From an uncultured Eubacteriales bacterium (GTDB lineage Bacteria; Bacillota; Clostridia; Christensenellales; Aristaeellaceae): DNA of 57,630 nucleotides. The stretch covers positions 1 through 57,630 of the forward strand of contig CACYTF010000029.1 in NCBI GenBank assembly GCA_902777335.1. The letters are read 5' to 3'. Under the pieces are notes generated by a model that searched no databases, had not been told where the DNA came from, and saw nothing but the letters and a program-made list of their open reading frames with translations. Each line of letters begins with the position of its first letter. The stretch's first letter is position 1. Shown here one piece after another: positions 1-9,247 of the stretch. The translations under genes were made by a program, and so were the position numbers.

Positions 1-84
1 AAGGGTAGAATGAGCGCTAAAGCAAAAATGTCTAAGGCCGCCCTGAATCCCGACTTCCTTACCGTTGCTTTGTTTGGCAAGTAA
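1..84 (+). CDS. C-terminal end of an unidentified gene (partial)
   Basis: The window opens inside a reading frame that ends at a TAA at 82-84. Only the last 27 residues are visible, ending in TVALFGK, and I recognise no motif in them. A GC-rich imperfect hairpin follows at about 91-114 and then a short TTTT at 126-129, which could be a weak terminator. The strong promoter at 176-204 separates this gene from the operon downstream. With so little sequence no function can be given. Confidence 0.5.
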   Translation, partial: KGRMSAKAKMSKAALNPDFLTVALFGK

Positions 85-175
85 ATGATGTCGCCCTGGC
101 CGGCGGGCCGGGCGAAAGCGCTTCCGTTTTGTGTCAAATGACCGGGAAGAATCCATAAAAAATCGACGAAATCGG

Positions 176-204
176 TTGACCCGGCCTACAAACTATTGTA
201 TAAT
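176..204 (+). promoter_or_regulatory. Sigma-A promoter of the envelope-polymer operon
   Basis: TTGACC at 176-181 and a perfect TATAAT at 199-204 are separated by 17 bp. The next gene's frame stays open back to a TTG at 196, but that codon lies inside this promoter and cannot be the start. Confidence 0.85.
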
Positions 205-273
205 TTTTATGTATATGTCTGTAAGCAGCATCGCTGTATCCGGCCTGCGACCGGAGGAAAGGTCAGAACCGAT

Positions 274-1056
274 TTGAGCCTGAATATAGAGCGGAAACGC
301 GCCGACAACTACATATCGCTGACGGGCGAGCTGGTGAAGCGGGACCTGCGTCTGAAATACAGGCGCAGCATACTGGGCTACCTTTGGAGCCTGCTCAATC
401 CGCTGATGATGATGACGGTCATGGTGGTCGTTTTCTCCTACATGTTCCGCTTTGACATCGAAAACTACGCCCTGTATCTGATCTGCGGCCAGACGATGTT
501 CAACTTCTTCAACGAGGCCACCAACAAGGCGATGTATGCCGTCATCGACAACGGCATGCTCATCAAGAAGATCTACGTGCCCAAGTACATCTTTCCCATC
601 TCGCGGGTCATCTCCTGCTTTGTGACGACCTCGTTCAGCCTCGTGGCCATCGTCATCGTCATGCTGGTGACCCGGGTGCAGTTCCACCTGTCCATACTGA
701 TCTTCTGGATACCGCTGGCCTACCTGCTGGTGTTTTCCTGCGGCGTGGGCATGATCCTGTCCGCGCTGTCGGTGAAGTTCAGGGACGTGACCCACCTGTA
801 CGGCGTGCTGACCATGGCGTGGATGTACGCCACGCCGATCTTCTATCCCATCGAGGCGGTGCCTGCCGGAGTGGCCGCCATCATCCGCCTGAACCCGCTG
901 TACATATTCATCTACCTGTTGCGCGAGCTGGTGCTGTACGGCAACGTGCCCGGCGTGCGCACGTGGGGGCTGGGCGCGCTGATGGCCGCGGCCATGTTCG
1001 CGGCGGGCGCGTTTGTGTTCAGCCGGCTGCAGGACGACTTCATCTATTACATTTAG
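274..1056 (+). CDS. ABC-2 type polysaccharide export permease (Wzm/TagG-like)
   Basis: This 260-residue integral membrane protein is the channel subunit of an ABC-2 exporter that moves lipid-linked polysaccharide or teichoic acid across the membrane. It has the family layout: an amphipathic N-terminus (KRDLRLKYRRS, then LGYLWSLLNP), about six membrane segments, and a last extracellular loop with the YATPIFYP motif and LNPLYIF typical of Wzm/TagG/RfbA proteins. I chose TTG at 274, downstream of GGAGGAAAGG (252-261), because the upstream frame runs back into the promoter; the spacing is a little long, so the start is uncertain. The partner ATPase begins 15 bp downstream. The exact polymer cannot be read from this protein, but the neighbouring GlfT2-like transferase suggests a galactofuranose-containing one. 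Confidence 0.88.
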   Translation: MSLNIERKRADNYISLTGELVKRDLRLKYRRSILGYLWSLLNPLMMMTVMVVVFSYMFRFDIENYALYLICGQTMFNFFNEATNKAMYAVIDNGMLIKKIYVPKYIFPISRVISCFVTTSFSLVAIVIVMLVTRVQFHLSILIFWIPLAYLLVFSCGVGMILSALSVKFRDVTHLYGVLTMAWMYATPIFYPIEAVPAGVAAIIRLNPLYIFIYLLRELVLYGNVPGVRTWGLGALMAAAMFAAGAFVFSRLQDDFIYYI

Positions 1057-1071
1057 ACCTTTGGAGCGTTT

Positions 1072-1815
1072 ATGAGCGATATCATCAACGTCAACGACGT
1101 CTACATGCGCTTCATCATCGAGCGCGAGAAGACGGATACGATCAAGGAATACTTCCTGAAAATGGTCCAGCGCAAGCTGAAGTTTTCGGAGTTCTACGCC
1201 CTGAAGGGGGTCAGCTTCGCCATTGAGCCGGGCGAAGCCGTGGCGCTGATCGGCGCCAACGGCAGCGGCAAGAGCACGATGCTGAAGATCATCGCCGGCG
1301 TGATGCAGCCCACCCGGGGCAGCGTGGCCGTGCGGGGCACCATCGCGCCGCTGATCGAGCTGGGCGCGGGCTTCGACATGGACCTGACCGCCCGGGAGAA
1401 CGTGTTCCTGAACGGCGCGCTGCTGGGGCACTCCCGCCAGGCCATGGCGAAAAACTACGACCAGATCATTGATTTCGCGGAGCTGAGCGAATTTGTGGAC
1501 GTGCCGGTCAGGAGCTATTCCTCCGGCATGATTGCCCGCCTGGGCTTTTCCATCGCCACCCAGGTGCAGGCCGACATACTGGTGGTGGACGAGATACTGT
1601 CCGTCGGCGATTACAGCTTCCAGCAGAAGTGCCACCGCCGCATGGAGGAGATGCTGGCGGCGGGCACCACGCTGCTGTTCGTTTCCCATGACGCGGATCA
1701 GGTGAAGAAGCTGTGCAGCCGGGCCATCTGGCTGGACCACGGCAACATTGTACAGGACGGCCCTGCGGGCGCGGTCTGCGATGCCTATATACAGAGCATG
1801 GAGCAAAAGGGGTAG
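1072..1815 (+). CDS. ABC polysaccharide exporter ATPase (Wzt/TagH-like, short form)
   Basis: This is the 247-residue cytoplasmic ATPase paired with the upstream permease. The Walker A motif GANGSGKST is at residues 61-69, the signature YSSGM at 149-153 and Walker B ILVVDE at 169-174. The GTIAPLIELGAGF segment just before the helical domain is characteristic of the Wzt/TagH/RfbB branch. Some Wzt proteins carry a C-terminal carbohydrate-binding domain that recognises a capped polymer end. This one stops after the ATPase core, as in exporters without chain-terminator gating. The ATG at 1072 follows a TTTGGAG binding site. Confidence 0.9.
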   Translation: MSDIINVNDVYMRFIIEREKTDTIKEYFLKMVQRKLKFSEFYALKGVSFAIEPGEAVALIGANGSGKSTMLKIIAGVMQPTRGSVAVRGTIAPLIELGAGFDMDLTARENVFLNGALLGHSRQAMAKNYDQIIDFAELSEFVDVPVRSYSSGMIARLGFSIATQVQADILVVDEILSVGDYSFQQKCHRRMEEMLAAGTTLLFVSHDADQVKKLCSRAIWLDHGNIVQDGPAGAVCDAYIQSMEQKG

Positions 1816-1820
1816 AGAAG

Positions 1821-3692
1821 ATGATTGTACAGGAATTGCTTTTCCCGAATTTTGATACCTGTGCCAACTACGACATGTATTTCAGAATGGTCGGTTCGCG
1901 CTTTATGGTGACCGAGGGGTTTGAATACTGGCACGCCGACCAGGACCGGTACGACCCCGCGGCGGATCGCAGAACGTACTATGCGCCCGAGGAGCGCGCG
2001 GTCCACATGGAGAGCTGGCAGTACCTGGTGTTCGACACCTATTTCAACAGCTTTCCCGTCGCCAAGTGGACCAGGTATACCCGGCTGAACAACCTGAAGC
2101 TGCAGCTGGAGCTGAAGGGGCGCTTTCACGTGCGGGTGGCCCATGCCTACCACATGCACAGCGTGCCCTTCACCAACGCGTTCACCGAGCGCATCTGCAG
2201 CGCCGGGGAGCGCACCGTGTTCGAATTTGACATTCCGCTGAACGACATGAACCGGGGCATGGTGTGCTTCCGGCTGGACACGCTGGAGGAGGACGGCAAC
2301 GTCTACTACGGCGGGCGGTACGTCACCGAGGTGGACGAGTCCACGCTGAACGACGTGGACCTGGCCATCGACATCTGCACCTTCCGCCGGGAAGCCTACA
2401 TCGAGCGCAACATCGCCCTGCTGAACCGGGAGATCATCGAAAACCCCGCCAGCCCGGTGCACGGCCACCTGGACGTGTTCATCTCCGACAACGGCAAGAC
2501 CCTGGACATCGGCCGCCTGAGCAGCGACAGGGTGCACATCTTCCCCAACAAGAACGTCGGCGGCGCGGGCGGCTTCTCCCGCGGCATGATCGAGATCCTG
2601 AACATGCAGGAAAAGCGCCGGTTCAGCCACGCGCTGCTGATGGATGACGACGTGTTGATCAACACCGACGCCCTGGTGCGCACGTACCGGCTGCTGCAGT
2701 TCATCCGGCCGGAATTCGCGGGCAAGACCGTGGCCGGCGCCATGCTGCGGCTGGACAGCCGCTATATCCAGCACGAGTGCGGCGGCTGGTGGGACGGCAG
2801 CTTCGTGCATCCCTGCAAGGACAACTACGACCTGACCCAGCTGGAGCACGTGCTGCGCAATGAAAACGACCAGTCGCCCACCTACAACGCCTGGTGGTAC
2901 AGCTGCATCCCGATGACCAAGATCTCCAACGCGAACCTGCCGATGCCCATATTCATCCGCTACGACGACGTGGAATACGGGCTGCGCACGGGCTCGGACA
3001 TCATCGATATGAGCGGCATCTGCCTGTGGCACGAGCCCTTTGAGTACAAGTATTCCTCGGGCATGGAGTACTACCACATGCGCAACGCGCTGATCGTCAA
3101 TTCCCTGCACCGGCCCGGCTTCACCGGCAAGGACGCCGCGAACCTGCTGAAGGGCATGATCCGCTCCAACCTGGGGCGCTATCGCTACAAGAACTGCGAT
3201 CTGCTGCTGCGCGCCGTGGAGGACTTCTGCAAGGGGCCGGAATTCCTGTTCAACACCGACGCCGAGGCCCTGCACAAGGACCTGATGGCCTCGGCGGACA
3301 AGTTCAGGCCGCTGAAGGAGCTCTCCGTACAGTTCGATGAGCTGAAATACCTGAAGAGCCTGGACGCGAAGGAGCGGATCCGCCACAAGCTGGTGCGCTA
3401 CATCACGCTGAACAAGCACCTGCTGCCCCGCAGGGGCTACAACGTGGTGGACGCCGCCCTGAGCAACACGAAGGATTTCGCCGGCAGGCGCGCGGTGCTG
3501 AACTACGACATCAGCGGCAACCGGGGCTTTGTCACCGAGTACGACCGCTCCAAAATGATCGCCGCCATCAAGGCCAGCCGAAAGATGCAGCGCAGGTTGA
3601 AGGCCGAGTACGCCCGCGTCAGCGAGGCCTATCGCCAGGCCCAGCCGAAGCTGACCTCCCGAGAATTCTGGGATCGCTACCTGGGGCTGTGA
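1821..3692 (+). CDS. GlfT2-like galactofuranosyltransferase (GT2)
   Basis: This 623-residue protein matches the size and layout of GlfT2 polymerases, which use UDP-galactofuranose to extend galactan. An N-terminal beta-sandwich-like region (about 1-190) precedes a GT-A domain. The nucleotide-sugar site includes NKNVGGAGGFSRG and a DDD triad at 275-277 (LLMDDDV). The likely catalytic base lies in YDDVEYGLR (Asp382/383), and His404 in LWHEP matches the conserved metal or acceptor-site His. A helical C-terminal region follows. The ATG at 1821 lies 5 bp after the exporter ATPase stop, behind a GTAGAGAAG site, and the longer upstream frame overlaps that gene. No UDP-galactopyranose mutase is visible here, so galactofuranose use is inferred from family similarity. 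Confidence 0.8.
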   Translation: MIVQELLFPNFDTCANYDMYFRMVGSRFMVTEGFEYWHADQDRYDPAADRRTYYAPEERAVHMESWQYLVFDTYFNSFPVAKWTRYTRLNNLKLQLELKGRFHVRVAHAYHMHSVPFTNAFTERICSAGERTVFEFDIPLNDMNRGMVCFRLDTLEEDGNVYYGGRYVTEVDESTLNDVDLAIDICTFRREAYIERNIALLNREIIENPASPVHGHLDVFISDNGKTLDIGRLSSDRVHIFPNKNVGGAGGFSRGMIEILNMQEKRRFSHALLMDDDVLINTDALVRTYRLLQFIRPEFAGKTVAGAMLRLDSRYIQHECGGWWDGSFVHPCKDNYDLTQLEHVLRNENDQSPTYNAWWYSCIPMTKISNANLPMPIFIRYDDVEYGLRTGSDIIDMSGICLWHEPFEYKYSSGMEYYHMRNALIVNSLHRPGFTGKDAANLLKGMIRSNLGRYRYKNCDLLLRAVEDFCKGPEFLFNTDAEALHKDLMASADKFRPLKELSVQFDELKYLKSLDAKERIRHKLVRYITLNKHLLPRRGYNVVDAALSNTKDFAGRRAVLNYDISGNRGFVTEYDRSKMIAAIKASRKMQRRLKAEYARVSEAYRQAQPKLTSREFWDRYLGL

Positions 3693-3790
3693 CGCAGCGC
3701 GCCGGGTTCGACAGACGGTTCGGAAGCGGACAATCCAGCGGCGTCCGCTCCGGGTAGACGACGGCATGCCGCGCCGGGGTGATGAGGGCT

Positions 3791-5593
3791 ATGAGCAAAA
3801 AGACGAGGAGATGGCTGATCGCCATCGCGGCGATTTGCGCCTGCATAGCCGCGCTGGCGGTGTTTGCGTACAACAACCGGCGCGCCGTGAAGAAGGTGGT
3901 GACCCGGGTGCTGGAAACCGGGTCGATCAAGGCCTCCCTGGCCACGAACCCGCCCGAGCCGGTGAACATCTCCGCGGCGGATGAGCTCATCGCCGCGCAG
4001 CCCGGGGCGGACGCGGCCGAGGCGGCGGAGGTTTTCGAGGTTCTGGCGCTGGATACCAGGCGCCTGCAGGAGCGCTTTGCGCTGCCCGATCTGGCGCGCA
4101 TGGAGCAGGGCGAGCGGGCCAAACTGGTGGAATCGACCCAGGTGCTTCGCCGGATCACCGCGCTGGGCATCGATCCGGAGAAGTTCCAGAGGCCGGAGGT
4201 CGAGTGGAAGCGCATCTACAACTACGTGACCGGCTACACCGGGAGCCTGGCGGAGCCGGCGGAGACGGTGGAGTTCAACGGCGGCTGCGTCTCCGAACTG
4301 AACGCGCTGCTTCGGTCGCTGGACGGCAGGGCCGTGAAGGTGGTCGTCGGCAGCACGCAGCTGCGCATGGACGAAACCCTCGTCATTCCCACCGGCGCCT
4401 ACGTGACGGGCGGCAGCGCCCGGCTCGTGCCCGGCGATGAAAAGCTGGACCGGGCGGTGCTGCTGGACGGCGCGCGGGACTGCGGCTTCGTCGGCTTCGC
4501 GATAGAGGGCGGCTGCGACTACGGCGTGTACATCAAGAATTCGGGCAGCTTCGTCATCGCCGACAACGACATCTCCCGGGTAACCTACAAGGGCATCGTG
4601 ATGATGGGCGCGGGCGAGCGCTTCGCGATCAGCAACAACTACGTCCACGAGAACGGGAACGGCGGCATCTTCCTGAACGGCGGCATGCGGCTGGGCGTGA
4701 TGGAGGGCAACCGCGTCATCGACAACAGCGGCGCCCGGAACCTGACGGCCGGCATCGTGATGTGCAGCATGGAGATCGAGGACATCGACACCGCCTACAA
4801 TACCTTCAAGGACGTCCACCTGTACGACATCGTCGACTCGCCGAACAACCTGGTGCTCTACGACAACACCGTGGCGCGCAACATGTCCTCCGGCATCTAT
4901 TCGGATTCCGGATACCTGAACTACATCGTGGACAACGACGTGGTGAAGAACGAGAAGGAGGGCATGTGCTTTGACTACGGCTCCTTCGGCAACTACATCG
5001 CCAGGAACAACGTGCAGAGCAACGGCGGCCGGAACCGCATGTCCGACGAAGACCTGGAGGCGGATTTCGTGCTGCAGATCGGCAGGCTCAGCGACGGCTC
5101 CTCGCCCGCGAAGCTGCCGGGCATATCGCTGGACAACACCGCCTACAACACGCTGTACGGCAACGTGGTGTCGATGAACTACGGCTCGGGGATCAAGGCG
5201 GTCCGCTCCGCGTACCGCAACCTGCTGCTGTGCAACCAGGTGTCCGACAACAGCCTGGGCTCCAGCGAGGCCTACCACTTCTTCGGCATCGAGCTGAGCA
5301 CCGACACCAACGCAGACCAGAAGGTCGTGGGCCTGGACTTCACGCCCTGCTACGAGAACATCATCGCACGGAACATGGTGTCCGGCGTCCACTACGCCGG
5401 GGTGTTCCTGGGCGAGGGCAGCTATGTCAACGACTTCTTCGACAACACGTTCATCGGCTGCACCGACTGGTCAATGGAGTGCCTCAGCGACCGGTTCAAC
5501 GCCTCGGTGAACAACATGTCCAACGTGAACAGCCGGGGCATATCGCTGAGCGGTTCGGTCATCGCGGTGACGGTGGCCGGGCGCGTGGACTGA
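3791..5593 (+). CDS. Membrane-anchored right-handed beta-helix protein
   Basis: This protein has 600 residues, with a single N-terminal membrane segment (about 7-27) after a KKTRR start, so the rest should lie outside the cell. From about residue 150 on it is made of short repeats rich in Asn and Gly (for example NDISRVTYKGIVMMG, NYVHENGNGGIFLNGG), the pattern of NosD/pectate-lyase-type parallel beta-helices. Such folds bind or act on polysaccharides as lyases, epimerases or hydrolases. No catalytic signature lets me choose among these. The start is ATG 3791, because GGGGTGAT at about 3776-3783 is a good anti-anti-SD match 7 bp upstream. Its place in a polymer export operon suggests a role in modifying that polymer. 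Confidence 0.75.
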   Translation: MSKKTRRWLIAIAAICACIAALAVFAYNNRRAVKKVVTRVLETGSIKASLATNPPEPVNISAADELIAAQPGADAAEAAEVFEVLALDTRRLQERFALPDLARMEQGERAKLVESTQVLRRITALGIDPEKFQRPEVEWKRIYNYVTGYTGSLAEPAETVEFNGGCVSELNALLRSLDGRAVKVVVGSTQLRMDETLVIPTGAYVTGGSARLVPGDEKLDRAVLLDGARDCGFVGFAIEGGCDYGVYIKNSGSFVIADNDISRVTYKGIVMMGAGERFAISNNYVHENGNGGIFLNGGMRLGVMEGNRVIDNSGARNLTAGIVMCSMEIEDIDTAYNTFKDVHLYDIVDSPNNLVLYDNTVARNMSSGIYSDSGYLNYIVDNDVVKNEKEGMCFDYGSFGNYIARNNVQSNGGRNRMSDEDLEADFVLQIGRLSDGSSPAKLPGISLDNTAYNTLYGNVVSMNYGSGIKAVRSAYRNLLLCNQVSDNSLGSSEAYHFFGIELSTDTNADQKVVGLDFTPCYENIIARNMVSGVHYAGVFLGEGSYVNDFFDNTFIGCTDWSMECLSDRFNASVNNMSNVNSRGISLSGSVIAVTVAGRVD

Positions 5594-5631
5594 ACCCGGG
5601 GCAAGCGCACAGACAGGGGAGGTGAGCGTCG

Positions 5632-6693
5632 TTGCAGGCGTCGAAGGCGGGAAACGGAAGCGCGCGGGTCGAATGGATCGACTTCGCGAAGGGCGTCGGC
5701 ATCCTCCTGGTGATACTGGCCCATACGGCGACGATCGGCCGACAGGGCAGCGCCATTCGCGGCCTGACCTTCTCCTTTCACATGCCCCTGTTCTTCATAC
5801 TCAGCAGCCTCACGTTCAGGTACTCCAGGGACATGGGCGAGCTGGTCCGCAAGGCCAGGCGCGCGGCGATACACCTGCTCATACCGGGCGTCGTCGTGTT
5901 CGCGCTGTTTTTGTTCTGGCCGTATTTCTACAACAAGCCGCTCTGGAACAGCGACGACTACTGGGTCAGGGAGCTGTACGCCTTCGTGTTCGCCAGCGGC
6001 GTCGGCCAGGAATTTGCCGGCATCGACGTTCCGGCGATGGGCGTTCCGTGGTTCTTCTTCGCGCTGTTCTTCGGCAGGACGCTGTTCGACTACCTGCACC
6101 TGAAGTACGCCAAGGCCGATCTGGTCTTTCACTGCTTCCTGGTATCGCTCGTGGGCGTCGTGCTGGGGCGCGTGCAATACCTGCCCATGTCGCTGGACGT
6201 GGCGCTGGCCATCGCGCCGCTGTTCCTGGCGGGTTGCTGCCTGAAGGACCACGCCGTCTGGAAGCGCCCGGTGCGCCTGCTGCTGGTTTCGCTGACCGTG
6301 TGGCTGCTCACGCTCTGGCTGGAGTTTCCGAACCTGGACAACTGGTCCTACCTGGAGCTGGCCTGCCGGCGCTATCCGATGTATCCGCTGTGCTATCTGA
6401 CCGCCGTGGCGGGCACGCTGTTCATCTGCGCGCTGAGCATACTGGCGATGAAGCTCGGCACCCTCACGGCGCCGATCGTGTACCTGGGGCGCAACTCGCT
6501 GTACATGCTCGTCATCCACTGCCTGGACGGCTTCTGGTACCGGTGGTGGGGGGCGCCCGGGCGGCAGCTGTTGGAGAGCGCCCAGCGCATCGTCGCGAAC
6601 CTGGTGGTTTTCATCGCGTTCATGCTGCTCAAGACGGCCTTTGACCGGGCTGTGGGCCGCGCGCGGGAGAGAAAGACGTCCCGGGCAAACTGA
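5632..6693 (+). CDS. Acyltransferase family 3 membrane protein
   Basis: This is a 353-residue polytopic protein with the acyltransferase-3 N-terminal signature WIDFAKGVGILLVILAHT, including the conserved His of the first membrane helix. FSFHMPLFFILSS follows, and about ten membrane segments are predicted. Members such as OatA and OafA move acetyl or other acyl groups onto sugars of peptidoglycan or surface polysaccharides. The start is TTG 5632, because GGGGAGGTGA lies 8 bp before it. Here it most likely O-acylates the exported polymer, a modification that the anchored esterase encoded at 8103 could remove; that pairing is inference. Confidence 0.85.
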   Translation: MQASKAGNGSARVEWIDFAKGVGILLVILAHTATIGRQGSAIRGLTFSFHMPLFFILSSLTFRYSRDMGELVRKARRAAIHLLIPGVVVFALFLFWPYFYNKPLWNSDDYWVRELYAFVFASGVGQEFAGIDVPAMGVPWFFFALFFGRTLFDYLHLKYAKADLVFHCFLVSLVGVVLGRVQYLPMSLDVALAIAPLFLAGCCLKDHAVWKRPVRLLLVSLTVWLLTLWLEFPNLDNWSYLELACRRYPMYPLCYLTAVAGTLFICALSILAMKLGTLTAPIVYLGRNSLYMLVIHCLDGFWYRWWGAPGRQLLESAQRIVANLVVFIAFMLLKTAFDRAVGRARERKTSRAN

Positions 6694-6717
6694 AACACAG
6701 AAAGAAGGCGCTTTGCT

Positions 6718-7656
6718 TTGAGCGATCGCGTTAGGTTGTCCCTGATCGTGCCGTGCTACAACGAGCAGGACAATGTCGAAAAGTTCTATGAGGCCGTCGT
6801 CGGAGCCTTTCGGGGGCACATCCCCAGCTACGAGTTGGTCTTCATCAACGACGGCAGCGCCGACGGGACCTGGGAGCGCCTGCTGAAGATTCGCGCGGAC
6901 AATCCCGACGCGAGGCTGAAGCTGGTCAATTTTTCGCGCAACTTCGGCAAGGAGGCCGCCATGTATTCGGGCTTCCAGCACGCGGTGGGGGACTATGTCA
7001 CGGTGATAGACGCCGACCTGCAGCAGCGGCCCGAGGTGGTCGTGCAGATGGTGGACTATCTGGACGCGAACCCCGGCTGCGACTGCGTGGCGGCCTTCCA
7101 GCAGACGCGGCGCGAGGGCGGCTTCATGGGCGCGTGCAAGAAGATATTCTACAAGCTGATCAACAGCGTCAGCGAGACGCGCTTCTATCCCGACGCCAGC
7201 GACTTCAGGACGATGCGCCGGCCCATGGCCGACGTGGTGGCCCGCCTGACCGAGCATCACCGCTTCGCCAAGGGCATCTTCTCCTGGGTGGGCTTCAACA
7301 CCTACTACATGCCCTACGTGGCCGACGAGCGGAACGCGGGCACCACCTCCTGGTCGTTCATCAAGCTGCTGAAGTACGCCCTGGAGGGCATCATGTCCTA
7401 TACCACGTTCCCGCTGAAGCTGCCGCTGTACCTGTGCGCCATGCTGGGCTTCGGCGCGCTCGTCTGTCTGGTGGTGGCGCTGGCGGCGGCGTCGCCCGCC
7501 TGGGGCTGGGCCTGCTTCGGCCTGGCGCTGTGTACCGTGCAGATGCTGGCGCTCTCCATGATCGGCCTGTACCTGGCCCACGTGTACATGGAGGAGAAGA
7601 AGCGGCCGATCTGTATCGAGAAGGATTATTTGACCTATAAGGAGGCAGAGGATTGA
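6718..7656 (+). CDS. GtrB/CsbB-like polyprenyl-phosphate glycosyltransferase (GT2)
   Basis: This 312-residue protein has a cytoplasmic GT-A domain: LSLIVPCYNEQDN at the N-terminus, FINDGSADGTW, FSRNFGKEAA and the DAD motif in VIDADLQQ. Two C-terminal membrane helices follow (about 230-290). This is the architecture of GtrB, DPM1-type and CsbB/GtlA enzymes, which load one sugar from a nucleotide donor onto undecaprenyl phosphate. The start is TTG 6718 with AGAAGG about 9 bp upstream. The GtrA gene overlaps its stop codon and a YfhO-type gene follows, so all three parts of an extracytoplasmic glycosylation system are present. The sugar cannot be deduced. Confidence 0.88.
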   Translation: MSDRVRLSLIVPCYNEQDNVEKFYEAVVGAFRGHIPSYELVFINDGSADGTWERLLKIRADNPDARLKLVNFSRNFGKEAAMYSGFQHAVGDYVTVIDADLQQRPEVVVQMVDYLDANPGCDCVAAFQQTRREGGFMGACKKIFYKLINSVSETRFYPDASDFRTMRRPMADVVARLTEHHRFAKGIFSWVGFNTYYMPYVADERNAGTTSWSFIKLLKYALEGIMSYTTFPLKLPLYLCAMLGFGALVCLVVALAAASPAWGWACFGLALCTVQMLALSMIGLYLAHVYMEEKKRPICIEKDYLTYKEAED

Positions 7657-8084
7657 TCAATCTGTTGAAAAAGTACCGGGAGCAGATCATGTATCTGATC
7701 TTCGGGGTGGCCACCACCGTCGTCAACTGGATCGTGTACGTGACGATGCAAAAGGTGTTCCACGTGGAGATGACGGTGAGCAACGCGGTGGCCTGGGTCA
7801 TATCGGTGCTCTTCGCGTACGTCACCAACAAGCTGTTCGTGTTTGAGAGCAAGTCGTGGAAGCCGCTGGTGGTGGTGCGGGAGGCGTCCACGTTCGTGGG
7901 CGCCAGGGTGCTCACGGGCCTGTTTGATACCTTCATACCGACCCTGCTGTTCAAGATCGGTCTGAATCAGGCCGTATTCGGCATCGAGGGCTTCGCCGCG
8001 AAGGCGGTCACCAGCATCGCCGTCATCGTGCTGAACTACGTGTTCAGCAAGCTGTTCGTGTTCAGGAAAAAGGACAAGGGCTGA
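7653..8084 (+). CDS. GtrA/GtcA-like flippase
   Basis: This small 143-residue protein has four membrane helices and GtrA-family hallmarks: YLIFGVATTVVNW in helix 1, the AYVTNKLFVF motif after helix 2, and the repeated FSKLFVF near the C-terminus. GtrA/GtcA proteins are thought to flip the undecaprenyl-phosphate-linked sugar made by the adjacent GtrB. Translation starts at TTG 7653, which overlaps the upstream TGA. The binding site AAGGAGG lies inside the end of the GtrB gene, so the two are translationally coupled. Confidence 0.88.
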   Translation: MINLLKKYREQIMYLIFGVATTVVNWIVYVTMQKVFHVEMTVSNAVAWVISVLFAYVTNKLFVFESKSWKPLVVVREASTFVGARVLTGLFDTFIPTLLFKIGLNQAVFGIEGFAAKAVTSIAVIVLNYVFSKLFVFRKKDKG

Positions 8085-8102
8085 TTGCCGCGGGGTGATC
8101 GT

Positions 8103-9203
8103 ATGAGCAATAACAGGGGCCTGGCGATGCTGTGCGTCATCGCGGCGCTTGGTTGCGCCCTCATCGCCCTGCTGCGCGCGCGCGACGGGCGCGTCGCCAT
8201 GGAAGCGCCCGCGCCGGCGGCGGAGGCTGCCGCGGAGGCGACGGCTCAGCCGGAGGCCGACGCGAACAAGTTCACGGTGTCGCTGTACGCCGAGGGGAAC
8301 GTCCCCTATGCGTTTGATTCCCAGCGCGACGCGCCTTCGCTGCCCAGCGAAGCGGCCATCGATTCGGTGGTCGAGGCGCAGCTGGAGATGGCGCGGAAGC
8401 GGCACCCGGAGGGCGTTGACGAGGACGCGCTGCGGGAGATGTTCCGCGCGCAGATCGACATCTCCGAATCCTCCTACGAGCCGACCCTCAGGGCCTACCT
8501 GGTCCAGGGCAGCGAAGCCGCCGTCATCGTGTTTCCTGGCGGCGGGTACCACATGCTCAGCCGGCAGACCGAGGGCAGCGACATCGCCCACGCGCTCAAC
8601 GACCTGGGCGTCACCGCGTTCGTGGTGAAGTACCGCATCGCGCCCTGCGACTATCGGGCGATACTCTCGGACGGCCAGCGCGCGGTGCGCTATGTGCGTC
8701 ATCACGCGGCGGAGTACGGCGTGAACCCGGAAAAGATCGCCGTGTGCGGCTTTTCCCAGGGCGGGCACCTGGCGCTGATGACCTGCCAGCATCCGGAGTT
8801 TGAAATCGACGACCCGTCGTATCAACGGGACGCGGTGGACGCGGTCTCCAGCCTGCCCAACGCCTGCGTCGTCTGCTATGGCGTGGCGACGCTGGAGAAG
8901 GGGCACACCTTTGAGGTCGGCGCGGAGATATTCACCCATGGCGACGACGGCCTGCGCGCGACGTATTCGGCGGAGAACGGCGTGACGGCCGCCATGTGTC
9001 CGAGCTTCATCTGGCTGAACGGGGACGACCTGCTGGTGCCGGCGGAGGGCGCCTACAGGCTGGCCGAGGCCTGCGCGGCGCGGGAAGTGCCCTATGAGTT
9101 CCACGTGTTCGAGGCCGGCGGGCACGGCTGCGGGCTGGGCGAGGGCCTGCCCTGCGGCCAGTGGCTGCCGCTGGCCTACGGTTGGCTGAAGCGCACGTTG
9201 TAG
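8103..9203 (+). CDS. Membrane-anchored alpha/beta-hydrolase (carbohydrate esterase-like)
   Basis: This 366-residue protein has one N-terminal membrane segment (about 5-24) followed by an Ala/Glu-rich linker and an alpha/beta-hydrolase domain of the BD-FAE/acetyl-xylan-esterase type. The oxyanion motif is PGGGY, the nucleophile elbow GFSQGG puts the catalytic Ser at 218, and Asp308 (NGDD) and His341 (GGHGC) complete the triad. The ATG at 8103 is preceded by GGGGTGATC. It should act outside the cell on acyl esters of sugars. Lying six genes after the exporter and three after an acyltransferase, it may edit acylation of the wall polymer; the substrate is inferred. Confidence 0.8.
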   Translation: MSNNRGLAMLCVIAALGCALIALLRARDGRVAMEAPAPAAEAAAEATAQPEADANKFTVSLYAEGNVPYAFDSQRDAPSLPSEAAIDSVVEAQLEMARKRHPEGVDEDALREMFRAQIDISESSYEPTLRAYLVQGSEAAVIVFPGGGYHMLSRQTEGSDIAHALNDLGVTAFVVKYRIAPCDYRAILSDGQRAVRYVRHHAAEYGVNPEKIAVCGFSQGGHLALMTCQHPEFEIDDPSYQRDAVDAVSSLPNACVVCYGVATLEKGHTFEVGAEIFTHGDDGLRATYSAENGVTAAMCPSFIWLNGDDLLVPAEGAYRLAEACAAREVPYEFHVFEAGGHGCGLGEGLPCGQWLPLAYGWLKRTL

Positions 9204-9247
9204 CGCCGACCGGCCGCGGCATGCCAAATTGTGGGGAGGAATGGCTT

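Noticed and set aside
196..273. N-terminal extension of the exporter permease from TTG 196
   Set aside because: The codon lies within the promoter (its -10 box is 199-204), so it would not be on the message.
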